Positions 1-7,540 of a stretch of DNA of 38,336 nt are shown here, in pieces. Location: assembly GCA_002371265.1 (NCBI GenBank), contig DFGT01000002.1:108000-146335 (forward strand), written 5' to 3'. The notes under the pieces were generated by a model. That model was given only the letters and a program-made list of their open reading frames with translations, did no database searches and had not been told where the DNA came from. How positions within the stretch are numbered: position 1 is the first letter of the stretch; every line of letters begins with the position of its first letter. Position numbers and translations under genes: made by a program. The DNA is from Bacteroidales bacterium UBA3743 (GTDB lineage Bacteria > Bacteroidota > Bacteroidia > Bacteroidales > Paludibacteraceae).

Positions 1-20
1 ACCAACTGAGCTATTTCCGC
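1..20 (-). tRNA. 5' end of a tRNA cut by the window edge
   Basis: Read on the minus strand, these 20 bases begin with a plausible 5' acceptor strand (GCGGAAA) followed by TAGCTCAGTTGGT. That is the canonical 8-9 junction and D-arm of a bacterial tRNA. The anticodon lies outside the window, so the amino acid cannot be assigned. A start of this type is common in glycine and some other tRNAs, but that is only a guess. A well-formed promoter lies upstream on the same strand. Confidence 0.8.
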
Positions 21-56
21 AGTATGTTAAAGAACGCTGTTCCTTTTTTGCGAGTG

Positions 57-87
57 CAAAGGTAGTCTAATTTTTGTTTCTCACAAA
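57..87 (-). promoter_or_regulatory. Bacteroidales-type promoter for the minus-strand tRNA
   Basis: On the minus strand the -33 element TTTG (84-87) is followed after exactly 19 bp by TACCTTTG (57-64). This matches the known Bacteroides consensus TTTG-N19-21-TANNTTTG. The same arrangement precedes tRNA-Pro further on in the window. Confidence 0.75.
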
Positions 88-163
88 CTTTTATAGAGGT
101 TTTTTGCCCGCCTTTCTTCCTTTTTTTTGCAAAATGCTGATTTTTCCACACTTTTCTATTATT

Positions 164-197
164 TTTGCAGATAATTATAATCCTTGTTTTATATTTG
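164..197 (+). promoter_or_regulatory. Candidate promoter of the dCMP deaminase-protease-menA run
   Basis: TATATTTG at 190-197 fits TANNTTTG. TTTG at 164-167 could be the -33 element, but the spacing of 22 bp is slightly long. Transcription would begin about 10-15 bases before the first ATG, which is a short leader. Confidence 0.45.
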
Positions 198-216
198 CCT
201 ATAAAACTAACCGGTA

Positions 217-687
217 ATGGACATGAGTACTGAAAAAGATAAACCTATGAATCCAGACAAACAAAAGAAAATTGACTACCGTTATATACGGATGGCTAGA
301 ATATGGGCGGAAAACTCATATTGCAAACGTCGTCAGGTGGGGGCTCTTCTTGTGAAGGACAAAACTATCATCTCTGATGGTTATAATGGTACTCCTTCTG
401 GGTTCCCTAATGTCTGTGAGGATGACAACGATACTACTTTCCCTTACGTGCTCCACGCTGAGGCTAACGCAATCGCCAAAGTTGCCCAAAGCAACAACAG
501 CAGCGACGGCGCTACTCTCTATGTCACTGCGTCGCCTTGCATCGAGTGCGCCAAACTGATTATCCAGGCCGGAATCAAACGCGTCGTCTATTCGGAAAAG
601 TACCGTCTCACCGATGGTATCGACCTTTTGGAGCGTGCCGGTGTGAAAGTGGAATTCCTCAATGAGCAGGATTATAAAAATGAATAA
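217..687 (+). CDS. dCMP deaminase family protein
   Basis: A 156-residue zinc-dependent deaminase of the cytidine/deoxycytidylate deaminase family. These enzymes convert dCMP to dUMP and feed dTMP synthesis in the cytosol. The zinc and catalytic signature is complete: HAE at residues 80-82 and PCIEC at 107-111, giving the His-Cys-Cys ligands and the proton-shuttling Glu. The length is normal for the family. Met3 or Met11 could also be the start; the first ATG is kept because it lies just after a promoter match. The S41 protease gene follows after 12 bases, so the two are probably co-transcribed. The exact substrate (dCMP rather than another deoxynucleotide) is inferred from the family. Confidence 0.9.
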   Translation: MDMSTEKDKPMNPDKQKKIDYRYIRMARIWAENSYCKRRQVGALLVKDKTIISDGYNGTPSGFPNVCEDDNDTTFPYVLHAEANAIAKVAQSNNSSDGATLYVTASPCIECAKLIIQAGIKRVVYSEKYRLTDGIDLLERAGVKVEFLNEQDYKNE

Positions 688-699
688 CCTAACAATAAT

Positions 700-2403
700 A
701 TGAACGATAAACTGAAACAGGCTATCCTGCCTGTCATACTTGGTGTCTTCACTGCGGCAGCTTTCATCCTTGGCACTAAATTCGGAGAAAACCGTGTGCT
801 CACGGAAGAGGGTATTATGCAGTCCCCACGTAAAATGTTTGAGGGTGAGGATGATGTGATCGCGGCAAGAAAAATGTCTGATGTGCTTCACTATGTGTCG
901 CGTATGTATGTCGACACTGTCAACATGTCGGATCTTGTCGACCGTGTGATTCCTCAACTTACCGAGACACTCGACCCTCACACTGCTTATATCAAGGCGG
1001 AGGATCTCCAGATCACTAACGATGAGCTGGCAAGCAGTTTCTTCGGCATCGGTGTGCAGTTCAACCTTCGCAATGATACTGTCAATGTGGTGCAGGTGAT
1101 CTCTGGCGGACCGTCTGAAAAGGCCGGACTACGAGCTGGAGATAAAATCATCGCTGTCGACGACAGTGTTTTCGTCGGTCCTAAATTGAATAATGAGGTT
1201 GTGGTGAAGACGTTGCGCGGTCCGAAAGACACTCACGTCAAACTTGGCATCAAGCGTGCTGGCGTGGCTGAGACTCTCAGCTATGAGGTGATCCGTGGTG
1301 AGGTGGCACAGGAGACTGTCGACGCTTTCTATATGGCTGACGATCAGACGGGTTATGTCAAGGTGGACCGTTTCGGAGAAAAGACTCATGCGGAGTTTTA
1401 TGAGGCTCTGCTTACTCTTCAGGCTGAGGGAGCAAGACGTTTCATTGTCGACTTGCGTAACAATGGAGGCGGATTCCTTCCTGTGGCAGGCGAGATGCTC
1501 AACTTCCTTCTTGACGAGGGCGACACTATCGTCTACACTTGTGGACGTGGCGAGACACGTGCAAACGCTGGCGAGGTGCTGATGTCGAGAGGTGCTCCGG
1601 TCATTTCCGCTCCGATTGTGGTGCTTATCAATGAGAATTCAGCTTCCGCAAGTGAGATCTTCGCCGGTGCTATCCAGGACAACGACAGAGGCGTCATCGT
1701 GGGAAGCCGTTCATTCGGCAAGGGACTTGTGCAGCAGCAGATCCCAATCTCAGGTGGAGCGGCATTGCGTCTTACTATAGCAAGATACTACACTCCTTCG
1801 GGAAGATGTGTGCAGAAATATTATGGTCAGGATTATGATTATCGCGCGGAGACGGCAATGCGTTATGAGCATGGCGAGATGACCAATGCCGACAGTATGA
1901 AGAAGGCTGCGGAGAAAGACAGCATGGTCTACAAGACTTGCAAACTCGGCCGTACCGTCTACGGAGGCGGTGGAATCATGCCGGATATCTTTGTGCCGCT
2001 CGACACTAATATGTCGCCATTCGCAAGAAAAGTGCTTTTGAGCGATTTGGTGTATGAGTTCTCATTTAAATATGCAGAAAATCATCCGTCGGAGATAGAG
2101 GCATATAAGAGCAATGGTGATTATAAGATGACATACAAGAATCTGATGCACGACAGTGTCTACCGTGAATTCCTTGCGTATGCGAAGAGAGAGAAAAATT
2201 TCTCGCCTGCCGACAGGGAGCCAGCGTCGACACAGAAGAAGATCATGCGTCTGCTTGTTTCTTATCTGATTCGTTCAATCCACGGATCCGACAACCATCA
2301 CCAGCGTCCGTTCTATTGGGCGTATAATTTGGAGGACGATGCATTCCGTGAAGCTTTGAAAGCATTCACAAGCAAAGAGATGAAGGAGATTTTGGAGAGA
2401 TAA
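700..2403 (+). CDS. S41 family C-terminal processing peptidase with PDZ domain
   Basis: A 567-residue CtpA/Prc-type serine protease. The N-terminus (residues about 8-25) is a hydrophobic signal anchor, so the enzyme should face the periplasm. A PDZ domain covers roughly 112-185 (GIGVQFN, GGPSEKAGLRAGDKI). The S41 domain follows, with NENSASASEIFAGA (catalytic Ser316), SFGKG (Lys341) and Gln345. The Ser-Lys spacing of 25 and Lys-Gln spacing of 4 match E. coli Prc. About 190 residues follow the protease core and probably form a helical C-terminal domain. Proteins of this family trim C-termini of periplasmic and envelope proteins. The menA start lies 2 bases after the stop, which points to one operon. 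Confidence 0.93.
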   Translation: MNDKLKQAILPVILGVFTAAAFILGTKFGENRVLTEEGIMQSPRKMFEGEDDVIAARKMSDVLHYVSRMYVDTVNMSDLVDRVIPQLTETLDPHTAYIKAEDLQITNDELASSFFGIGVQFNLRNDTVNVVQVISGGPSEKAGLRAGDKIIAVDDSVFVGPKLNNEVVVKTLRGPKDTHVKLGIKRAGVAETLSYEVIRGEVAQETVDAFYMADDQTGYVKVDRFGEKTHAEFYEALLTLQAEGARRFIVDLRNNGGGFLPVAGEMLNFLLDEGDTIVYTCGRGETRANAGEVLMSRGAPVISAPIVVLINENSASASEIFAGAIQDNDRGVIVGSRSFGKGLVQQQIPISGGAALRLTIARYYTPSGRCVQKYYGQDYDYRAETAMRYEHGEMTNADSMKKAAEKDSMVYKTCKLGRTVYGGGGIMPDIFVPLDTNMSPFARKVLLSDLVYEFSFKYAENHPSEIEAYKSNGDYKMTYKNLMHDSVYREFLAYAKREKNFSPADREPASTQKKIMRLLVSYLIRSIHGSDNHHQRPFYWAYNLEDDAFREALKAFTSKEMKEILER

Positions 2404-2405
2404 AA

Positions 2406-3320
2406 ATGGAGACGGTGGAGAAAAATTCCGCAAAAGCATGGGTTTTGGCGGCGCGTCCGAAGACATTGGCTGCCGCTGTTGTGCCGGTGTTGGTCGGCTC
2501 AGCCTTGAGTGTGTTTTTGGGAGACGGCACGGCGTTTGATTGGCGAAAATTCACAATCTGCTTTTTATTCGCGTCGCTGATGCAGATAGCCGCAAACCTT
2601 ATCAATGATCTTTTTGATTTTCTGAAGGGTAGCGACGGGAAGGATCGTCTTGGTCCGGAAAGGGCGATGGCTCAGGGCTGGATCACGAAGAATGCGATGT
2701 ATATGGGTATTGCGATTGTGGTGGGGCTGGCAGCTGTGTGCGGATTGATGATGCTTCCCATTATAGAGGAAACGCAGGTGACGACGATGATAGGAGTGGG
2801 CATATTCTGCATTTTCTTCGCCTATTTCTACACCTCCGGACCATTTCCGCTCTCATACAACGGGCTTGGCGACGTTGCAGTAGTAGGATTTTTCGGAGTT
2901 GTCGCCACATGCTTCACATGCTATTGCCAGGCACCGGGTTGCTTTTCTGATCCACGATGTATAGTGGCAGGAGTGGCGACGGGATTGGCAATCAACGCGT
3001 TGCTGGTGGTCAACAACTACCGTGACCGAGAGACGGATGCCGCGGATGGCAAACGCACACTGATAGTGAAGTTTGGCGAAAGATTTGGAGAACAGTTGTA
3101 TTTGTGGTGTGGATTGGGAGCTGTAGTGATGATGTGCTACGTCTTCAAGGACAATCTGCCTCTTGCATTCTTTTATATACCATATATAATATTGCATTTG
3201 ATGTCGTATGTCAAGCTGGCGAGAATCAAGAGAGGCAAAGCACTCAATCAGCTGATAGGGGAGAGCTCACGCAATATGATGGTGTTTGCCATTGCGACGG
3301 TAGTGGCGATGGTGATGTAG
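2406..3320 (+). CDS. menA: 1,4-dihydroxy-2-naphthoate polyprenyltransferase
   Basis: A 304-residue UbiA-superfamily membrane prenyltransferase that attaches the polyprenyl chain to 1,4-dihydroxy-2-naphthoate in menaquinone synthesis. Both aspartate-rich motifs that bind the Mg-diphosphate are present: NLINDLFDF with SDGKD (residues 64-80) and NNYRDRETD (203-211). The second, with the following GKRTLIVKFG, is typical of MenA rather than of UbiA or heme O synthase. The rest is a series of hydrophobic helices. The start codon follows the protease stop by 2 bases, so translation is probably coupled to that gene. A menaquinone enzyme fits an anaerobic or microaerobic Bacteroidales. Confidence 0.93.
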   Translation: METVEKNSAKAWVLAARPKTLAAAVVPVLVGSALSVFLGDGTAFDWRKFTICFLFASLMQIAANLINDLFDFLKGSDGKDRLGPERAMAQGWITKNAMYMGIAIVVGLAAVCGLMMLPIIEETQVTTMIGVGIFCIFFAYFYTSGPFPLSYNGLGDVAVVGFFGVVATCFTCYCQAPGCFSDPRCIVAGVATGLAINALLVVNNYRDRETDAADGKRTLIVKFGERFGEQLYLWCGLGAVVMMCYVFKDNLPLAFFYIPYIILHLMSYVKLARIKRGKALNQLIGESSRNMMVFAIATVVAMVM

Positions 3321-3359
3321 TTGGAATTCAAAATTCTAAATGCTAAATTCAAAATTAGT

Positions 3360-3387
3360 TTATCGGTTATCGTCTATCGTTTATCGT
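3360..3387. repeat. Four tandem copies of a 7-bp unit
   Basis: TTATCGG, TTATCGT, CTATCGT and TTATCGT follow each other directly. Just upstream, AATTCAAAATT also occurs twice (from about 3324 and 3346). The stretch lies between menA and the next gene and contains no recognisable terminator. Confidence 0.7.
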
Positions 3388-3432
3388 AATTAATGTATTT
3401 TAGAGAATTCGGAAAAATCATACAACAATTTA

Positions 3433-3834
3433 ATGGGAAAAATATTGAAAATTTTATATACGGTTGTATTATACACTGTATTATTTACGGGAGAAATGGC
3501 GGCAATTTACTATTTATCTGATAAAATTCCATTTTTAAGTGCGGTGGTATTTGGTCTGAGTTTTTTTGTATGGAGGAATCTCACCCCACATGTCGCTAAT
3601 AGCGACCCGGCTGGCAACGGAATGGAACAAGGATTTTTGTTTTTGTTCAATATTGTCATATCACTTGTGTTCATGATTATATACTATCTTTTGATTAAGT
3701 TTTTTCCTGAACAGGTTTATCCATGGATCATTTTTTTTGTCGCGATTGTCTTTTTGATTGAGATTTGGCTTTTTGTGATAGGTGTTCAAGAAGAAGAAAA
3801 ACACGAGGAATGGCGAAGAAATCATGGTATGTAG
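3433..3834 (+). CDS. Small multi-pass membrane protein, unknown function
   Basis: This 133-residue protein is not recognised. It has hydrophobic segments at about residues 8-28, 33-48, 66-90 and 94-118, joined by short loops. It ends in a charged tail (QEEEKHEEWRRNH). The composition is consistent with a real inner-membrane protein with both ends in the cytoplasm. It stands 112 bases after menA and 35 bases before the next gene. No catalytic motif is visible. Confidence 0.65.
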   Translation: MGKILKILYTVVLYTVLFTGEMAAIYYLSDKIPFLSAVVFGLSFFVWRNLTPHVANSDPAGNGMEQGFLFLFNIVISLVFMIIYYLLIKFFPEQVYPWIIFFVAIVFLIEIWLFVIGVQEEEKHEEWRRNHGM

Positions 3835-3869
3835 TAGAAAGTAGAGTCCGAGTTTAGATTTTTTTTAAT

Positions 3870-4901
3870 ATGTATAGCAAGAGATTTTTGATTAATATTT
3901 TAGTCGCATTACTTCCATTAGCATTGAATGCGAAGACGTCAAGAGATAGTGTTTGTATGGAGGCGACTCTAAACACGTATTCTATTAATTTTGACAAGGT
4001 GGTGCCTGTGGTAGAACAGTATATCAACGAAAACTCATTGTTGATCAACTCGAAAACACAGAACTATGAGCAGGTTTATTATAATGTGGTGATGACAGAA
4101 GCCCAGTACAACGCCATAAAACAGCAATTGGAAGGGTGGAAATGTGCGGTTTTGAACTCTACAGAGACGACGAAGAATCTCTCGCGTGAAATAGAGAACC
4201 AATCTGTTTCTATAGAGCGACTGAAGTCTGACATTAAAGAGCTGGAGACAAGAATAGCCAAAGTCAAGAACGACTCCATAGCTGAGGAGTTGGAAAGTGA
4301 ACTTTACGATAAACGTGAGTCGTTGAGAAAGAAAAACAGGAATTTAAGTGAAGGATTTGCTTCTATCGGCACCGTCAACCTGAATTTTTATCTTATGCGA
4401 GACGAGACATCACCAAGGCAGACGAAGGTCCGTTTTGTGAATATGCCTGGATTTGAGTACAGTATCCTGATGATAAGCAATCCGAAACCAGGCTTCTCTG
4501 CCAGCTACTATAACGGATATAATTTGAAATATCTCTTCACAAGAGGCAAGACATTTGTAAATGTTGGTGTTTTTAAGGCAAAGGATGTGGCTGCGACAGA
4601 CACCACTACGCTTACAGATGCCTTCAACATCAGTTTCGGACAGGATTTCTACTCCCGTCATTTCGGACGAGGAGCAAGAAAATGCTTTAACATGTATTCC
4701 GGATACAATGTCGGATTCATGGCGTTCAGAGGAGAGACGACGTCGACAAAGACTATATATGTAAGTCCGACGGTGGGAGTGGAGCTGTTTAAGAACCGTT
4801 TTGTGCTATGGGATTTGCGAGGCAGCTACTACCTGCCTTTCAAGCACAACTATGATTTGCGAGGCTGGCAATTCTCCACGTCGTTCAATGTGGCGTTTTA
4901 A
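3870..4901 (+). CDS. Envelope protein: signal peptide, coiled coil, probable outer-membrane barrel
   Basis: A 343-residue protein not assigned to a named family. Residues 1-22 form a signal peptide ending near LNAKT. Residues about 95-155 are heptad-rich and charged (for example IERLKSDIKELETRIAKV), typical of a coiled coil. From about residue 165 onward there are alternating polar/hydrophobic strands with many Gly, Tyr and Phe. The chain ends in FNVAF, and a terminal aromatic residue is the usual recognition signal of outer-membrane beta-barrels. A small barrel with a periplasmic coiled-coil stalk is the simplest reading. It converges on the ATPase gene, with about 50 bases and no clear terminator between them. 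Confidence 0.75.
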   Translation: MYSKRFLINILVALLPLALNAKTSRDSVCMEATLNTYSINFDKVVPVVEQYINENSLLINSKTQNYEQVYYNVVMTEAQYNAIKQQLEGWKCAVLNSTETTKNLSREIENQSVSIERLKSDIKELETRIAKVKNDSIAEELESELYDKRESLRKKNRNLSEGFASIGTVNLNFYLMRDETSPRQTKVRFVNMPGFEYSILMISNPKPGFSASYYNGYNLKYLFTRGKTFVNVGVFKAKDVAATDTTTLTDAFNISFGQDFYSRHFGRGARKCFNMYSGYNVGFMAFRGETTSTKTIYVSPTVGVELFKNRFVLWDLRGSYYLPFKHNYDLRGWQFSTSFNVAF

Positions 4902-4953
4902 GAAATGCTGAATTATAAATGTGAAATGCAAAATTCGTGATTTGTCCATCGAT

Positions 4954-6126
4954 TCAGTAATTAAGTCCGAAAGCCCACAATGGAATGATGTTGGCAAATC
5001 CATATTCAATGTCATCCTTCACAACAAATCCCTTTTCTACAGATTCGATTTGTTTTTGCCCCTTCTTTTTTCCTCCTATTTCGAATGACATGTCATCTAT
5101 CTTGAAATCGGTAACGGAAGAACTTATTACAGATTGCCGTACTCTCATCTGATTCATAAAGAAGGTTTCTCTTACATTTCCGATATTGGCAGTATTGGGA
5201 GTGAGTGCATATATAATATTGGTATTGTCCAAGTAGATTTTTTCTACTTTTCCTAAACCTCTGATGCCTCCTGTCTCATCACGTAATTGAGAAATCAATC
5301 CTGCCTTTTCCATATATATAAGGTATTCTGGAATATTATTTCGACTTGATCCAGTTAAGTCGGCTAATTTTTGTATTACAGGTTTGAAAGGGACACTTTC
5401 TGATATGATCATCAAAAGGTGTTTCAATTTTCTGCAGACAGAGATATTCATTTTGGCATATTGAGGAATATCAACTTCCATAGTTTGGTTGATTACTTGA
5501 TATAATATCATTTTGTATTCCTTCTCGTCTTTCCCAAAAGGGTAATATCCGCGTCGCAAATAATCTTGGAAGTAGACGAGAGGATGCTGGATATTGGGAA
5601 TGGCAGCTTTATTGTTAACGATATCATGTAAAGAGTAAGTGGGTACATCTATGTTGTGAAACAATTTCAAATATTCTCTGAAAGAAAGACCTTGCATTTC
5701 GTACATAGGTACTCGTCTGCTTAAATCAGCGAGACCTTGGTAAATGTCAAGAATGGAAGATCCGGAAACTATTAGTTGGAGATCACTATAACTATCATAT
5801 ATTTGTTTCAGTTCTCGTGACCATCCTTCATATTTGTGGATTTCATCAATGATTAAATGTTTCCCTCCCAATTTCACAAATTTATCCGCTAATTCTACAA
5901 GTGAATTAGAAGAGAAATATAGATGATCTGCAGAGACGTATAGTGTATCAGCAGTATTAAGATTTTTTTTGATGTGTTGGAGCAGCAAAGTAGATTTGCC
6001 GACACCGTGTGGCCCGATAAGACCGAAAGCTCTTCCTTCCCAATTGATATCCGCATATTTATATCGTACGAACTCATTTGGAGTTTCATCTAGTTTTCTG
6101 TTGAAAAATTCGTATAGACGTTCCAT
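4954..6126 (-). CDS. AAA ATPase with DUF4143-like C-terminus
   Basis: A 390-residue member of the AAA_14/DUF4143 ATPase group, which is very common in Bacteroidales genomes and poorly understood. Walker A is GPHGVGKS (residues 38-45). Walker B is LIIDEIHK (91-98). A sensor-like IVSGSS follows at 119-124 and a paired arginine at 137-138 (SRR). The C-terminal half contains a winged-helix-like stretch (LTGSSRNNIPEYLIYMEKAG) and the usual KIYLDNTNIIYAL region. A conserved carboxylate-rich C-terminus seen in some relatives resembles nucleases, but activity cannot be claimed here. It stands alone on its strand. Its upstream region carries a promoter-like TAATTTTG and three regularly spaced repeats. 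Confidence 0.85.
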   Translation of the reverse strand: MERLYEFFNRKLDETPNEFVRYKYADINWEGRAFGLIGPHGVGKSTLLLQHIKKNLNTADTLYVSADHLYFSSNSLVELADKFVKLGGKHLIIDEIHKYEGWSRELKQIYDSYSDLQLIVSGSSILDIYQGLADLSRRVPMYEMQGLSFREYLKLFHNIDVPTYSLHDIVNNKAAIPNIQHPLVYFQDYLRRGYYPFGKDEKEYKMILYQVINQTMEVDIPQYAKMNISVCRKLKHLLMIISESVPFKPVIQKLADLTGSSRNNIPEYLIYMEKAGLISQLRDETGGIRGLGKVEKIYLDNTNIIYALTPNTANIGNVRETFFMNQMRVRQSVISSSVTDFKIDDMSFEIGGKKKGQKQIESVEKGFVVKDDIEYGFANIIPLWAFGLNY

Positions 6127-6143
6127 ATTCTCTATTTTTTTGA

Positions 6144-6151
6144 CAAAATTA
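6144..6151 (-). promoter_or_regulatory. Candidate -7 element of the ATPase gene
   Basis: On the minus strand this is TAATTTTG, matching TANNTTTG, 17 bases before the ATPase start codon. No good TTTG lies at the -33 distance. That position is covered by the first 16-bp repeat, which could indicate a regulated promoter. Confidence 0.4.
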
Positions 6152-6158
6152 GCTCAGT

Positions 6159-6239
6159 TGCACGAAAAAAATGCAGAAAACGGCAAAAACTGCACGAAAA
6201 AAATGCAAATTTCACGCAAAACAGCACAAAAAGAATGCA
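6159..6239. repeat. Three 16-bp repeats at an exact 32-bp period upstream of the ATPase
   Basis: GCACGAAAAAAATGCA occurs at 6160-6175 and again at 6192-6207. A variant, GCACAAAAAGAATGCA, occurs at 6224-6239. The period is exactly 32 bp, about three helical turns, so a protein would meet all copies on the same DNA face. The ends GCA and TGC make each unit partly palindromic. The array abuts the putative promoter of the ATPase gene. Confidence 0.75.
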
Positions 6240-6281
6240 ATTATGCTTTTTTGAATGGCTACGACGGTGGAATTTGATATG

Positions 6282-7057
6282 TTAACGTGAGTTCGACGAG
6301 AGAGTCAGGCGGTTATCAACTTCGCGATAGACATGGATACATGGTTTCTTCGGGAAAAAGCAGTACGCGGCAATAGCCCCAGCATATTAACGACAAAGTT
6401 CTCAAAAGGCTTTCTGTCGTCCACGTCGCCAGGAGTGAACATGAAGTTCAAGATCTCACCTTTTTCGTTGCAAATGAGGTGTAGTTTGAATCCATAGAAC
6501 CATCCCATCGAACATTTGCCTCTTGCTGCTATCCCCTTGAAAACCTTATGGATATGAATCCTTTGTTGCGGCACACCCTCAATGGGGTGATGTCCACAAA
6601 GGTTATTCCCGTGCATTTGCCAAGCAGTACCTTTTTGATGAAAAGTGTCAGCGGAATGGCCGCATTTTTCTGTATCTCGACAAACCTTGTGTATGAGACA
6701 GTGTTTGGAAACAGATGCTTGTACTTTTTGCATATGCAGTCTATATAGAAATGTTTCAGGCATCTGTTGTTTGACGAATGAAACATAATCATTATCACAA
6801 TTATTTCAGCGACATTCATTCTGCTGTCACGGTGATATCTCCTTTTTGAAGAATTGGACGAATCGATTGAATGTTTTTTTGTCAGTTCGTCAAAAAGGTT
6901 GCAGAAATCGTCGGCCAAACAGAAAATTTCGGTATTTTTGTCTTCAGGAATCATGGCGTTGTTTTTCGTTAGTTTTGTTTTTTGCACTTTAAAATTACGA
7001 AAAATAACGCTATTTTTCAAATAATCAACTAGTTAAAATTCATCGAACTCACGTTAA
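6282..7057 (-). mobile_element. Decayed IS982-family insertion sequence
   Basis: The left end TTAACGTGAGTTCGACGA (6282-6299) and the right end TCGAACTCACGTTAA (7043-7057) are terminal inverted repeats, perfect over 15 bp. Between them is a broken transposase on the minus strand. The element is about 0.78 kb, shorter than complete IS982 elements at about 1 kb, because the 3' part of the transposase gene is missing. I see no convincing target-site duplication. The last 20 bases of the right end (7037-7056) recur exactly at 9014-9033. Confidence 0.85.
6305..6954 (-). pseudogene. IS982-type transposase, frameshifted and C-terminally truncated
   Basis: The reading starts with MIPEDKNTEIFCLADDFC and runs through CRNK. 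It must then shift by one base near 6565 to continue as RIHIHKVFKGIAARGK, SMGWFYGFKLHL and TPGDVDDRKPF. These motifs are characteristic of IS982-family DDE transposases. The first catalytic Asp (TFVDITPL) and the second (PGDVDD) are recognisable. After NMLG (near 6385) the sequence loses similarity and runs into the terminal repeat. About 100 residues, including the third acidic residue, are therefore gone. The product cannot be active as it stands. Confidence 0.85.
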
Positions 7058-7069
7058 ATAACGACTTTA

Positions 7070-7528
7070 ATGAAACCCTCATTTTTAATCCTTTTAGCAG
7101 GCATTCCTTTTGCGATTGCGGCACAGTCCGTAAACAGTACCTCGGCAGAGAACACTCAAAGCGGAATATCAATATCTCATATAATAGGACAGACCGTTGT
7201 GGCAGAATCAGAGAATGGGATGTTGTCCACAGGCTCTGCTTCTTCATATTTAATATCAGCAATAACGGGAAATGACCTATTGGATGTCTCATTAGTAGAA
7301 ATAGATATTTATCCTAATCCAACGAAAGACATTCTTGTATTAAAAACAGGAAAACTAGACGAACCCAGCTATAAGATAACGGGCATGGACGGAAAATCAT
7401 TCGGTACAGGAACAGCAACTGAGAAAGAGTCAAAAATCAATTTGTCGACTCTACCATCAGGAACGTATTTACTTTCTGTATATAACAAAGAATCAGTAAA
7501 AAAAACATTCAAAATCATAAAAAAATAA
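7070..7528 (+). CDS. Small secreted protein with T9SS type A sorting domain
   Basis: A 152-residue protein made of a signal peptide (residues 1-18, ending AIAAQ), a short middle (SISHIIGQTVVAESENG) and a type A T9SS C-terminal domain from about residue 77. The signatures are IDIYPNPTKD (78-87), LPSGTYLLSVYN near 130 and a basic end KIIKK. Such domains direct passage through the outer membrane by the type IX secretion system, usually with surface anchoring. Little else is left once the sorting signals are removed. Small proteins with a GQ-containing middle and YPNP domain are common in the phylum. The gene starts 13 bases after the IS982-type element and lies 12 bases before its partner. Confidence 0.82.
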   Translation: MKPSFLILLAGIPFAIAAQSVNSTSAENTQSGISISHIIGQTVVAESENGMLSTGSASSYLISAITGNDLLDVSLVEIDIYPNPTKDILVLKTGKLDEPSYKITGMDGKSFGTGTATEKESKINLSTLPSGTYLLSVYNKESVKKTFKIIKK

Positions 7529-7540
7529 TAGTATAACATT

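Noticed and set aside
316..981. Long open frame on the minus strand across the dCMP deaminase and protease start
   Set aside because: It is antisense to two well-supported genes, has His/Arg-rich composition typical of a reversed frame and matches no family.
6159..6239. Plasmid-type replication origin iterons
   Set aside because: Only three units occur, next to an ATPase rather than a Rep protein; a promoter-linked site is the simpler reading.
6555..6575. Programmed -1 frameshift in the IS982-type transposase
   Set aside because: The junction does not form a canonical slippery heptamer, and the gene also lacks its C-terminal third, so simple decay is more likely.
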